NCBI GenBank assembly: GCA_036380735.1
Contig: DASVEE010000074.1
Span: 15,022-79,021 of the forward strand
DNA from: DASVEE01 sp036380735
Lineage (GTDB): Bacteria; Acidobacteriota; Thermoanaerobaculia; Gp7-AA8
Direction: 5' to 3'
DNA length: 64,000 bases
Below the pieces are notes generated by a model. The model was not told where the DNA came from. It did no database searches and was given only the letters and a program-made list of their open reading frames with translations. Made by a program: the position numbers and the translations under genes. Positions 10,061 to 17,932 of the stretch are shown here, piece by piece (the first letter of the stretch is position 1; each line of letters starts with the position of its first letter).

Positions 10061-10066
10061 ATTCTA
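10061..10066 (-). promoter_or_regulatory. -10-like box TAGAAT for the aconitase-family gene
   Basis: TAGAAT on the minus strand lies 32 bases before the start codon, in the 48-base gap shared with the divergent nucleotidyltransferase gene. Confidence 0.45.
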
Positions 10067-10076
10067 TGCCGGACGT

Positions 10077-10781
10077 ATGCACAGCGACTACCACGCCTTC
10101 ACCGACCAGCTCGTCGCCACCCTCACCGACGATCCCCGCATCCTCGGCCTCGTCGCCCTCGGCTCCATGGCCGAGCGCGGCCGTACCCCCGACCGCTTCT
10201 CCGATCACGACTTCTTCGTGATCGCCCACGAGGCAGAGGCGGTGCGCGCATCGACGGAGTGGCTACCGGAGCGCGAGCGCATCGCCCTCTGGTTCCGGGA
10301 GACGCCGCACGGCTGCAAGGCGGTGTACGACGACGGGCACCTCATCGAGTACGCCGTCTTTACGCCCGAGGAGCTGCACGTGGCCCGGGCGAACGACTAC
10401 CGCGTCCTGCTCGACCGCGAGCGCGTCGAGGAGCGGATGCGGGAGCTCGTGAGCATCCCGCCCGACGTGCCGGGCCGGGAGTGGCTGCACGGGATGTTTC
10501 TGTCGAACCTGCTGGTGGCGTCGGCGCGCGCCCAGCGGGGCGAGCTCCCCTCCGCCCGCTTCATGCTCGCCCATGCCATGCGCCACCTCGTCACCCTCCT
10601 CGGCGGCGGCAACGACACCCTCGACCCGCTGCGCCGCTTCCACCATCACGACCTCGAGCAGGCCATGCGCCTCGGCCCCGCCAGCGCCGCGCGCGAGCTG
10701 TTGAGCATCTACGAAAAAGTCGACGGTGCCGACCCACGCGCCGTGGCCGCGGTGCGGAAGATGGTGCAGGTGGGCAAATAA
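10077..10781 (+). CDS. Nucleotidyltransferase-fold protein
   Basis: The 234-residue protein has the pol-beta nucleotidyltransferase signature: Gly29-Ser30 in LVALGSMAERG, followed by Asp43 and Asp45 in RFSDHDFFVIA. The C-terminal half is all-helical and basic, resembling the substrate-binding helical domain of aminoglycoside-type nucleotidyltransferases, including HGMFLSNLLVASARAQRG. These enzymes move a nucleotide onto a small molecule or a protein; the acceptor is unknown. The open frame extends far upstream, but the ATG at 10077 is the first in-frame start after the divergent aconitase gene and begins a normal family N-terminus. No partner antitoxin gene is adjacent. Confidence 0.8.
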   Translation: MHSDYHAFTDQLVATLTDDPRILGLVALGSMAERGRTPDRFSDHDFFVIAHEAEAVRASTEWLPERERIALWFRETPHGCKAVYDDGHLIEYAVFTPEELHVARANDYRVLLDRERVEERMRELVSIPPDVPGREWLHGMFLSNLLVASARAQRGELPSARFMLAHAMRHLVTLLGGGNDTLDPLRRFHHHDLEQAMRLGPASAARELLSIYEKVDGADPRAVAAVRKMVQVGK

Positions 10782-10857
10782 CCGGCGGAGCCCAGTGTCG
10801 AGGGAGAGCCCTAACGCCTTGAGCATCAAGGTCTTCGACATCGATTCCCGCCACTCT

Positions 10858-10999
10858 GACGTCGATATCCCTCCACGTCGACGTTGATGGTGCCCCACGT
10901 CGAGCTCGACGTGCCCCACCATCGACGTTGATGGTCCCCCTCGTCGACGTCGACGTGCCCTACCATCAACGTTGATGGTCCCCTACGTCGACGTCGACG
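10858..10999 (+). repeat. Family E 44-bp tandem palindromic repeat
   Basis: Three copies of a 44-base unit start with RACGTTGATGGT at 10880, 10924 and 10968. Each unit is itself near-palindromic: GATGGTG and CACCATC ends surround nested GACGTC/GTCGAC motifs, for example ACGTCGAGCTCGACGT, a perfect 16-base palindrome. It occupies the convergent gap between the nucleotidyltransferase and der. No gene is seen in 10782-11076. Confidence 0.9.
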
Positions 11000-11029
11000 C
11001 TCCGCTCGGGCAACAAGGTCCGTCGCGCG

Positions 11030-11067
11030 CAGCCCCTGAGCCCTGAGCCCTGAGCCCTGGGCCCCGG
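11030..11067 (+). repeat. Family F heptamer repeat (CCCTGAG)
   Basis: Five heptamers of CCCTGAG type. On the minus strand the array begins about 10 bases after the der stop codon. A second copy of this family is at the right edge of the window. Confidence 0.85.
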
Positions 11068-11076
11068 ACGCTGGCC

Positions 11077-12438
11077 CTACCGCTGTTCCTTCTTCATCCC
11101 CTTGCGGGCGCGGATGACGAAGTGGATCGGGCAGCCCACCAGCCCCAGCGCCTCGCGGAACTGGTTCTCCAGGTAGCGACGATAGGAAAAGTGCAGCGGC
11201 TCGTCCACGTTCGAGAACAGCGCGAACGTCGGCGGTCCGGACTTGAGTTGCGTCACGTAGTAGAAGCGCCGAGGACGGCCACGCGCGGCCGGCGGCTGGT
11301 GGCCTCGGAGGGCGCGCTCGAGGATCTCGTTGAGCTCCGAGGTGCGGAAGCGGCTGCGGTAGCCGGCGACGATGGTGTCGATCTTGGGAAAGATCTTCTC
11401 CACGCGGCGGCCGCTCTTCGCCGAGATGAACTCCAGCGATGCGTAGGAGAGGAACTTCATCTTGAAGCGGACGTCCTCCTCGAACTTCTTCGCGTCGTCC
11501 TGGGCGTGCTCCTCGATGTCCCACTTGTTGACGAGGATCAGCGCCGCCCTCCCCTCCTCCTCGGCGTACCCGGCGACCGTCGCGTCCTGCGCGGTCACCC
11601 CTTCGGTGGCGTCGATCATGACGAGGGCGATCTCGCAGCGCTCGATGGCCTTGCGGGACGAGATCACGGCGAGCTTCTCCGCTTCGTCGGTCGTCTTCCC
11701 TTTGCGGCGGATGCCGGCGGTGTCGATGATGAGGTACGGCTTGCCGTTGCGGTAGATGACGGAGTCGATGGCGTCGCGCGTGGTGCCGGAGATCGGCGAG
11801 ACAACGGCGCGCTCCTCGTTCAGCAGCTTGTTGAGGAGCGACGACTTGCCGACGTTGGGCTTGCCGATGATGGCCACGCGGATCGGGCCATCCTCGTCCT
11901 CGTCCATCTCCTCCGCCGCTTCGGGCGGCACGATCTCCTCGATCGCTTCGATCAGCTCGTCCAGCCCTTCGCCGTGCTCGGCAGACATGGGGAACACGCG
12001 CTCGTACCCGAGCTCCCAGAAGTCGGCGACGCTTTCTTCGGCGTCCTTCCGGTCGATCTTGTTGACGATGAGGATCGTCTTCTGCGACTCGCGGCGGAGC
12101 TGCTGCGCGATGTCGCGGTCCTCCGACAGCAGGCCGGCGGCGCCGTCGACGACGAACAGGATGAAGTCGGCCTCGCGGAGGGCGGCCGAAGCCTGCGCCT
12201 TGATCTCGTCGGCGAAAGCAGACATCGGCGTGTCGCCGTACTCGAGGCCACCCGTATCGGTGAGCTCGAAGCGGCGGCCGTCGTCGAGGGTGACGACGTC
12301 CGAGAGACGGTCGCGCGTCATGCCGGGCATGTCGTGCGTCAGCGCCCGGCGTTTGCGGGCAATGCGGTTGAAGAGCGTCGACTTGCCGACGTTCGGGCGT
12401 CCGACGATCACGATCTTTTTCAGGGGCTGCTTCGCCAT
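11077..12438 (-). CDS. der: Ribosome biogenesis GTPase Der (EngA)
   Basis: The 453-residue protein has the diagnostic tandem GTPase layout. The first G domain has P-loop GRPNVGKST (13-21), then DTGGLEYG and NKID. The second has GKPNVGKSS (near 192), then DTAGIRRKGK and NKWD. A C-terminal KH-like domain from about residue 350 ends with a basic tail. Der is required for assembly of the 50S subunit. An acidic linker (EEMDEDEDG) joins the two G domains. The ATG is preceded by TAGGAT at 9 bases and no ribosome binding site, so a leaderless transcript is likely. Confidence 0.98.
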   Translation of the reverse strand: MAKQPLKKIVIVGRPNVGKSTLFNRIARKRRALTHDMPGMTRDRLSDVVTLDDGRRFELTDTGGLEYGDTPMSAFADEIKAQASAALREADFILFVVDGAAGLLSEDRDIAQQLRRESQKTILIVNKIDRKDAEESVADFWELGYERVFPMSAEHGEGLDELIEAIEEIVPPEAAEEMDEDEDGPIRVAIIGKPNVGKSSLLNKLLNEERAVVSPISGTTRDAIDSVIYRNGKPYLIIDTAGIRRKGKTTDEAEKLAVISSRKAIERCEIALVMIDATEGVTAQDATVAGYAEEEGRAALILVNKWDIEEHAQDDAKKFEEDVRFKMKFLSYASLEFISAKSGRRVEKIFPKIDTIVAGYRSRFRTSELNEILERALRGHQPPAARGRPRRFYYVTQLKSGPPTFALFSNVDEPLHFSYRRYLENQFREALGLVGCPIHFVIRARKGMKKEQR

Positions 12439-12447
12439 GTGGCGCGA

Positions 12448-12453
12448 ATCCTA
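12448..12453 (-). promoter_or_regulatory. -10-like box TAGGAT for der (leaderless)
   Basis: TAGGAT is exactly 9 bases before the der ATG; its TAG is also the stop codon of the upstream response-regulator gene. Confidence 0.5.
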
Positions 12454-12807
12454 TCGGAATGCGCTCTCGATCGCGCGGACGAGGCGATCGAAGTCGACCG
12501 GTTTCTGGAACGCCGCCACGACCGGCGAGTCCTCATGGTGGCGGTGCCAGAGCTCCGCGAGCCCCGAAAGCACGATGACGCGCGGCGAGGACGGGACGCT
12601 CTCGAGCGTGTGCAGCACCTCCACGCCGCCCGATTTCGGCATCAGCAGATCGAGGATCACGAGATCGAAGTGGCGCGCACCGATCTTGATCAGCGCGTCC
12701 TCGCCGTCGGTCGCCCCTTCGACGGCATACGCGCGGTTGCGCAGCCGCTGAATCAGGATCTCGCGAAGGTACGGCTCGTCGTCAACTACCAGAATTCGTC
12801 TCTCCAC
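12451..12807 (-). CDS. Single-domain response regulator
   Basis: A stand-alone CheY-like receiver of about 118 residues: acidic pocket Asp9-Asp10 (RILVVDDEPY), phospho-acceptor Asp53 (LVILDLLMPKSGG) and the conserved Lys in FQKPVDF near residue 102. There is no output domain. The start is uncertain: GTG at 12807 begins the family N-terminus and lies 11 bases after the upstream stop; another in-frame GTG at 12840 would overlap the upstream gene. No kinase is adjacent; the gene follows the DUF92 fusion gene closely and probably shares its transcript. Confidence 0.88.
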   Translation of the reverse strand: MERRILVVDDEPYLREILIQRLRNRAYAVEGATDGEDALIKIGARHFDLVILDLLMPKSGGVEVLHTLESVPSSPRVIVLSGLAELWHRHHEDSPVVAAFQKPVDFDRLVRAIESAFR

Positions 12808-12818
12808 CCGGAAGGTGG

Positions 12819-14204
12819 CTACCCAAGATTCGTGCCCCACGCCGCCAGCGCCGGCCAATGCTTGACCGCGATGAGAAACAGCAGGGCACCGACCACGGTG
12901 TTGAAGAAATTGAGGACGCCGTTCGGCACGGACCAGCGGCTGCCGATGATGCTCTCGAGGTACGACCCGAGGAAGGCGCAGAGGGTGAGCGTGCCGACGA
13001 GGGCGGCGGTCACGGGAAGGCTGTACGCGGCGCTGACGGAGAACGCGCCCACCAGCGCTACGAGCAAGCCTCCGGCAATCCCCGCCAGCGTTCCCTCGAC
13101 CGAAATGGCTCCCTCGGTCCCCACGGCCACGCGCCGCAGCGACAGCGGCAGAAACGCGCGTTTGCCGAGGAGCTGGCCGATCTCCGAGGCGGTGGTGTCG
13201 GCGGCGGCCGTCGCCAGCGCGGCGATGCCCATAAAGAGCGGGATGAACATCAGCTCGCGCTCCTCCGCCTCGAGGCGGGCGATGCGCGAGGTGGCGATGG
13301 CGCAGATGGCCGCCACGCCGACGTTGGCGAAGGCGTGGCTGAAGCCGCGGCGGCCGCCTTTCTCCTGCGCCAGGCCGGCGCGCGCTTTCTTCGCGTAGCC
13401 GAGCTTCGTGGTCAGCGTACCGAGGATGAAGAACGCGAGCAACGTGGCGTACAGCGGCCAGCCGGCGCCGAGGATGAGGATGGTGCCGAGGATCCAGCCG
13501 CCGAGGGCGCCGGAGAAGTCGACGGACCTGGTGAGGTAACCGACGAGCGCGAGCACCCCGTTGACCACGAGCCACAGCGGCGTCTGCGGCCAGACGGCGT
13601 ACGGCCAGATCGGCTCGATCCCGAGGATGAACAGTGCGACGGCCGTGGCGAAAGGCACGGTGACGTTGTCATCGACGCCGAGGTCGAGCGACTCGGCAAT
13701 GGCGGCGGTGACGGCGGCGAGGAGGATCAGGAAAGGATGGAACCAGCCGAGGAAGGCGCCGACGGCGACGCCGGAGAGCCAGGCCGCGACGGTGAAGGAG
13801 AGGAAACCGCCCCAGCTCTTCCGCGGGTTCCACGGCAGGGAGCCGATCCGCATCCAGCGGCCGGCCAGCGTGGCCACGCCGTCGCCGAACGCGAGGAAGG
13901 CCCAGGCGATCCCGGCGTAGTGGAGGCGGTCGTGGAAGAGGAGGATCAGCGCCAGGACGGAGACGGGGTAGAGGATGATCCCGACGTCGAAGCCGCGCGC
14001 GTCGCGGGCCACGCGCCGGCCGAAGATGCGGTGCAGCAGCAGCCAGTTGCCGATGATGGCGGCGACGCACACGCCGGCGGCGACGTACCACGGCAGCCAC
14101 TTCAGCGTGAAGGCGCCGAAGCCAAAGACGATGTGCAGCGATTTCCGGAGCGGTTCGTGGGTTTGGTGAGACAAGCGGAGCAATGGTGCACCGCGGGGCG
14201 TCAT
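12819..14204 (-). CDS. Fused dolichol/phytol-kinase-like and DUF92 (VTE6-like) membrane protein
   Basis: This 461-residue polytopic membrane protein joins two families. Residues 1 to about 200 resemble polyprenol/phytol kinases (VTE5/SEC59-type CTP-dependent kinases): an early RKSLHI motif, then AFLAFGDGVATLAGR and WNPRKSWGG. Residues from about 210 are DUF92/TMEM19: AADTTASEIGQLLGKR and GTEGAISVEGTLAGI are its conserved blocks. In plants VTE5 phosphorylates phytol and VTE6 (a DUF92 protein) phosphorylates phytyl phosphate. A single chain with both parts would take an isoprenoid alcohol to its diphosphate at the membrane. The substrate here is inferred only by family. The response regulator follows 11 bases later. 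Confidence 0.85.
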   Translation of the reverse strand: MTPRGAPLLRLSHQTHEPLRKSLHIVFGFGAFTLKWLPWYVAAGVCVAAIIGNWLLLHRIFGRRVARDARGFDVGIILYPVSVLALILLFHDRLHYAGIAWAFLAFGDGVATLAGRWMRIGSLPWNPRKSWGGFLSFTVAAWLSGVAVGAFLGWFHPFLILLAAVTAAIAESLDLGVDDNVTVPFATAVALFILGIEPIWPYAVWPQTPLWLVVNGVLALVGYLTRSVDFSGALGGWILGTILILGAGWPLYATLLAFFILGTLTTKLGYAKKARAGLAQEKGGRRGFSHAFANVGVAAICAIATSRIARLEAEERELMFIPLFMGIAALATAAADTTASEIGQLLGKRAFLPLSLRRVAVGTEGAISVEGTLAGIAGGLLVALVGAFSVSAAYSLPVTAALVGTLTLCAFLGSYLESIIGSRWSVPNGVLNFFNTVVGALLFLIAVKHWPALAAWGTNLG

Positions 14205-14233
14205 TGTTCAACGTACATTCCGGTGGCGGTTGC

Positions 14234-14324
14234 GTTGTCCGTTGTCCGTTGTCCGTGCTGCGCCGCACGAGGGCAATCGTGGTGTAGCGCAAGCCCGGAC
14301 AACGGAAAACGGAAAACGGACAAC
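14234..14324 (+). repeat. Family B heptamer repeat, inverted arms (locus B2)
   Basis: Left arm of TTGTCCG units (14234-14257) ending in GTGCTGCGC, right arm of GGACAAC/GGAAAAC units (14296-14324). Unusually, it sits between divergent genes, just upstream of the -10 box of the glycosyltransferase fusion gene. Confidence 0.88.
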
Positions 14325-14331
14325 GCCCTTG

Positions 14332-14337
14332 TAGAAT
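14332..14337 (+). promoter_or_regulatory. -10-like box TAGAAT for the GT2-methyltransferase gene
   Basis: TAGAAT lies 11 bases before the ATG at 14349 and directly after the family B repeat; no ribosome binding site follows. Confidence 0.5.
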
Positions 14338-14348
14338 ACGCGCCGCCA

Positions 14349-15761
14349 ATGAGTACCCCCCCTCCCGCTCCTCTGCTGAGCGTCGTGATCCCCTGCTACA
14401 ACGAGCGCGCGACCGTCGCGGAGCTGCTCCGCCGCGTGCGCGAGGTGCCGGTCGAGAAGGAGATCATCGTCATCGACGACCAGTCGACCGACGGCTCGGC
14501 CGATGTGGTAGCGAAGCTGGCGCAGGAGTGGCCGGAGCTGCGGCACCTCTTCCAGCCCACGAACCAGGGGAAGGGCGCGGCCATCCGCCGCGGCATCGAC
14601 GAAGCGCGCGGCGAGATCGTCCTCATCCAGGACGCCGATCTGGAATACGATCCGGTCGACTATCCGACGCTGATCAAGCCGATCGTCGACGGGCACGCCG
14701 ACGTCGTCTTCGGCTCCCGCTTCGAAGGCTATCCCCGCCGCGTGATGCTCTTCTGGCACCGCATGGGGAACACGTTCCTCACCTTCCTCTCCAACGCCAC
14801 GACCAACCTCGACCTGACGGACATGGAGACCTGCTACAAGGTTTTCCGCCGCGAGGTCATCCAGTCGATCAAGCTGAACTCGAACCGCTTCGGCATCGAG
14901 CCGGAGATCACGGCCAAGCTGGCCAAGCGCGGCTACCGCATCTTCGAAGTGCCGATCTCCTACTACGGCCGCGAGTACTGGGAAGGGAAGAAGATCAACT
15001 GGAAGGATGGCTTCAGCGCCATCTGGACGATCCTCAAGTACGGCCTCTTCGACGATGCCTCCAGCGAGCCGAAGACATACGCCACGCTGCGCCGCCGCTC
15101 GCGCCTGAAGCGCTACAACCGCTGGGTGTGGGACCGGGTGAAGACGTTCATCGGGCAGCGCGTGCTGGAAGTGGGCGCCGGCAGCGGCACCATGACGCGC
15201 TTCCTCTACGGCCGTGAGCTGATCGTGGCCACGGACCGCGAGACGCCGTACATCGACCGGCTGCGCAACCAGTTCCGCCGCAGCCCCGGCATCTTCGTGG
15301 AGCGCTGCGACCTGGAGTCGGATGCGTCGCTCGCGCTGGCGCGCTACGACTTCGACACGGTGTCGCTGATCAACGTGCTGGAGTCGCTCGAGGATGACGA
15401 AGGGGCGCTGCGCCGCGCCGCGCAACTGCTGCGCGCGGATGGCCGCGTCGTGGTCTACGTCCCCGCCGGGAAGTCTCTCTACGGCGCGATGGACCGCGCG
15501 GTCGGCCACCATCGGCGCTACGACAAAGAGGAGCTCACCGCGAAGCTGCGCGCCGCCGGCTTCGAGGTGGAGCACGTCTCGTATCACAACCGCTTCGCGC
15601 GGCTGGCGTGGTGGCTCAACTCGAAAATGCTGCGCCGCGGCGGCCTGCCGTCCGGTCAGTCGCGGATGTTCGACCGCCTCGTGCCGCTGTTCCGCGCCGT
15701 CGAAGGCGACGCGCCCGGCGCGGGGCTCAGCCTCATCGCGATCGGCAGGAAGGCGTCGTGA
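14349..15761 (+). CDS. Fused family 2 glycosyltransferase and SAM-dependent methyltransferase
   Basis: The 470-residue protein has two enzymatic modules. Residues 8-245 are a GT2 domain of dolichyl-phosphate-mannose-synthase type: LSVVIPCYNERATVAELL, IVIDDQSTDGS, and the DXD-like IQDADLEYDP. Residues from about 258 on are a class I methyltransferase with the SAM loop VLEVGAGSGTMTRFL and the later motif SLINVLESLEDDEGAL. The GT2 part should move a sugar from a nucleotide or lipid carrier; the methyltransferase acceptor is unknown. The next gene makes GDP-mannose and overlaps by four bases, so the donor is plausibly GDP-mannose. The start is the ATG at 14349; the longer open frame upstream is repeat. 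Confidence 0.9.
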   Translation: MSTPPPAPLLSVVIPCYNERATVAELLRRVREVPVEKEIIVIDDQSTDGSADVVAKLAQEWPELRHLFQPTNQGKGAAIRRGIDEARGEIVLIQDADLEYDPVDYPTLIKPIVDGHADVVFGSRFEGYPRRVMLFWHRMGNTFLTFLSNATTNLDLTDMETCYKVFRREVIQSIKLNSNRFGIEPEITAKLAKRGYRIFEVPISYYGREYWEGKKINWKDGFSAIWTILKYGLFDDASSEPKTYATLRRRSRLKRYNRWVWDRVKTFIGQRVLEVGAGSGTMTRFLYGRELIVATDRETPYIDRLRNQFRRSPGIFVERCDLESDASLALARYDFDTVSLINVLESLEDDEGALRRAAQLLRADGRVVVYVPAGKSLYGAMDRAVGHHRRYDKEELTAKLRAAGFEVEHVSYHNRFARLAWWLNSKMLRRGGLPSGQSRMFDRLVPLFRAVEGDAPGAGLSLIAIGRKAS

Positions 15762-16579
15762 ACCGCGCGGCGGTGATTCTCGCCGGCGGTGCCGGCACGC
15801 GGCTGCGTCCCCTCTCCTCCGACGACAACCCGAAGCAGTTCCTTCGCCTCTTCGACGGGCAGTCGCTGCTCGAGCGGACGTACGACCGGCTCGCACGGCT
15901 GCTGCCGCCGGAGCGGATCTTCGTCTCCACGAACGAGCGCTATCGCGACAAGTCGCGCGAGCATCTGCCGGCCATCCCGGCGGAGAACGTGCTCACCGAG
16001 CCGTCGCGCCGCAACACCGCACCGGCGATCGCGCTGTGCTCGTTCAGCATCGCCGAAAGGTTCGGCGACGACTGCACCATGGCGTTCCTCCCCTCCGACC
16101 ACTTCATCGGCAACGAGGCGGAGTTCGTCCGCGTCCTCGGGCGCGCCTTCGACTTCGCCGCAACCAACGACTACCTCGGCACCATCGGCATCACCCCGTC
16201 CGAGCCGAACACCGGCTTCGGCTACCTCGAGCTGGGCGAGCCGCTGTCCGAGGAAGTGCTGCGCGTGCGCCGCTTCACGGAAAAGCCGTCGCTGGAGAAA
16301 GCGGAGGAGTTCCTCCGCGCCGGCAACTACGCCTGGAACGGCGGCATGTTCCTCTGGCGCGGCGACGTCTTCCGCGAAGCGCTGGCCGTAGCCGCCCCCG
16401 AGCTGACGCGCGTCAGCATGGCCACGTACGACGAAATGCCGGCGCTGTCGATCGACTACGCGCTGATGGAAAAAGCCCCGCGCGTGTCGACCGTCCGCGG
16501 GGACTTTGACTGGTCCGACGTGGGATCGTTCGACGCGCTGCGCAAGGTGGGCGTGCAGTTGCCGGACGGGATTGGCTGA
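15758..16579 (+). CDS. Mannose-1-phosphate guanylyltransferase, short form
   Basis: This nucleotidyltransferase of 273 residues makes GDP-mannose from mannose-1-phosphate and GTP. The signature loop AVILAGGAGTRLRPLSSDD and PKQFL are at residues 5-30. FLPSDHFI (near 108), FTEKPSLEKAEEFL, YAWNGGMFLW and DWSDVGSFDAL follow in the family order. Typical bacterial enzymes are 340-360 residues or longer; this one ends about 15 residues after DWSDVGSFDAL and lacks the left-handed-helix tail. The GTG start overlaps the upstream TGA (GTGA), which implies translational coupling with the glycosyltransferase-methyltransferase. The pair probably builds a mannosylated lipid or surface glycan. Confidence 0.92.
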   Translation: MNRAAVILAGGAGTRLRPLSSDDNPKQFLRLFDGQSLLERTYDRLARLLPPERIFVSTNERYRDKSREHLPAIPAENVLTEPSRRNTAPAIALCSFSIAERFGDDCTMAFLPSDHFIGNEAEFVRVLGRAFDFAATNDYLGTIGITPSEPNTGFGYLELGEPLSEEVLRVRRFTEKPSLEKAEEFLRAGNYAWNGGMFLWRGDVFREALAVAAPELTRVSMATYDEMPALSIDYALMEKAPRVSTVRGDFDWSDVGSFDALRKVGVQLPDGIG

Positions 16580-16580
16580 G

Positions 16581-16634
16581 GCAACGATAGGACCTATGGG
16601 ACGGATAGGACCTATAGGACGAATGGGACCGATG
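16581..16634 (+). repeat. Family A repeat, single arm (locus A3)
   Basis: Sense-oriented array starting GGCAACGATAGGACC directly after the guanylyltransferase stop codon, five to six 9-base units. Confidence 0.85.
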
Positions 16635-16636
16635 CC

Positions 16637-16945
16637 TTTCCGTGTCATCCCGAATCCCGCCGTATGGAGGCGTGGGTTGTACCGCCCCCTTGTGTCACCC
16701 CGAACCGCCGTATGGCGCGTGGGTTGGCGCCCCCTTGTGTCATCCCGAACTGCCGTGTGGCGCGTGGGTTGGCGCCCCCTTGTGTCATCCCGAACTGCCC
16801 GTATGGGGGCTCGGGTGGCGGAGGGCGGTGAGGGATCTGTGCGGGGGAATCACCGCATAGCAGTGGCGTCACTTCCCCCACACAGATCCCTCCCCTGCCT
16901 CCCCAACCCGAGCCCCCATACGGCGGATTCGGGATGACACGGAAA
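16637..16945 (+). repeat. Family G 45-bp tandem repeat with long inverted repeat
   Basis: Three copies with TTGTGTCA starting at 16690, 16735 and 16780 give an exact 45-base period (unit reads TTGTGTCATCCCGAACTGCC, then CGCGTGGGTTGGCGCCCCC). Around 16798-16926 inverted segments pair: the CGTATGGGGGCTCGGGT side with ACCCGAGCCCCCATACGG, and GAGGGATCTGTG with CACAGATCCCTC. The core resembles widespread palindromic repeats that contain TCATCC and GGATCTG (from memory). No gene is seen in 16580-17059. Confidence 0.85.
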
Positions 16946-17010
16946 GGCGCCCACACCCGGATCACACAGTAACTAGACGTCCCCTGGAAGACCTGTGCAG
17001 TCGGCGCCAG

Positions 17011-17056
17011 GTCCTATTTGTCCTATAGGTCCTATAGGTCCTATTCGTCCTATCGT
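17011..17056 (-). repeat. Family A repeat, single arm (locus A4)
   Basis: Read on the minus strand it starts GTGACGATAGGACG just after the amidohydrolase stop, with five 9-base units. Confidence 0.85.
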
Positions 17057-17059
17057 CAC

Positions 17060-17899
17060 CTATCCCGGAAACAACCGGCTGGCGTTGTCCCACAGGATCT
17101 TGCGTTCCACGTCTTCCCCCAGGCCCAGGGCGCGGAACTGTTCTACGTTCTTCTTCGGCGACGTCACGCCGGGTGACGGCCAGTCGGTGCCCCACAGCAC
17201 CTTGTCCGCCAGGTCGGCCACGCGCGGCACGAACTTCAGCAGCGCCTTCGGCGGGATTCCCGAAATGTCCAGGTTCACATTCGCGTGGCGCCGGGCGAGG
17301 AAGAACGCGGTCTCGCCGTAGAGCGGGCGGCCGGCGTGCGCCAGGATGATCGGCAGGCGCGGGAAGTCGATGGCGACGTCGTCGATCGGCATCGGGTCGG
17401 CGAAGACGTTGCGGGCGCGGGGAAAGACGGACGTCCCGGTGTGGAACATGACCGGCACGCGGCGCTCTTCGCATTCGCGGTAGATCTCCGCGAGCTGCCA
17501 CAACTCGCCGCGGTAGCCGTTCGGCGAGAAGAGCTGGTGCGGCGGGTGGATCTTGATCATGCCGATGCCGAGATCGAGGACGCGGCGGATCTCGTCGCGG
17601 ACGTTCATCTCATGCAGCGGATTCACCGAGCCGACCGCGACCAGCCGGTCGCGATGCGCCTCCGTGAACTTCGCGATCCAGTCGTTGACCTCGCGGGTGA
17701 AGCCCATGACGTCGGGCGACACGTAGTTGATGCAGCCGGCGCGCTCGATGTCGTGCGCGTCGAGGAAGCGCAGCAGGTTCTCCGGCGACGCGAGGACCTC
17801 TTTCGCATCGGCGTGGGAGGGATCGTCGATCATGGCCAGCACTTCCGGCTTGACCATCTCCCAGGGTTGGACGTGGATGTGGACGTCGAAGACTTTCAC
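17060..17899 (-). CDS. Amidohydrolase-family metal-dependent hydrolase (COG2159 type)
   Basis: The 279-residue protein is a TIM-barrel hydrolase of the amidohydrolase_2 family, which includes decarboxylases such as ACMSD-like enzymes. Metal-site motifs are FDVHIHV at residues 3-9, MFHTG near 150, ILAHAGRP near 184 and WGTDWPSPGV near 240, where the Asp is catalytic. Such enzymes hydrolyse or decarboxylate small carboxylic substrates; the substrate here is not evident. The start is GTG, preceded at 9 bases by TACACT, so the transcript is probably leaderless. It stands alone between repeat arrays and the acetyltransferase. Confidence 0.9.
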   Translation of the reverse strand: MKVFDVHIHVQPWEMVKPEVLAMIDDPSHADAKEVLASPENLLRFLDAHDIERAGCINYVSPDVMGFTREVNDWIAKFTEAHRDRLVAVGSVNPLHEMNVRDEIRRVLDLGIGMIKIHPPHQLFSPNGYRGELWQLAEIYRECEERRVPVMFHTGTSVFPRARNVFADPMPIDDVAIDFPRLPIILAHAGRPLYGETAFFLARRHANVNLDISGIPPKALLKFVPRVADLADKVLWGTDWPSPGVTSPKKNVEQFRALGLGEDVERKILWDNASRLFPG

Positions 17900-17908
17900 G
17901 GCCGGACG

Positions 17909-17914
17909 AGTGTA
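17909..17914 (-). promoter_or_regulatory. -10-like box TACACT for the amidohydrolase (leaderless)
   Basis: TACACT, 9 bases, then the GTG start; no ribosome binding site. Confidence 0.5.
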
Positions 17915-17932
17915 GCGCAGCAGGCCCGAGCG

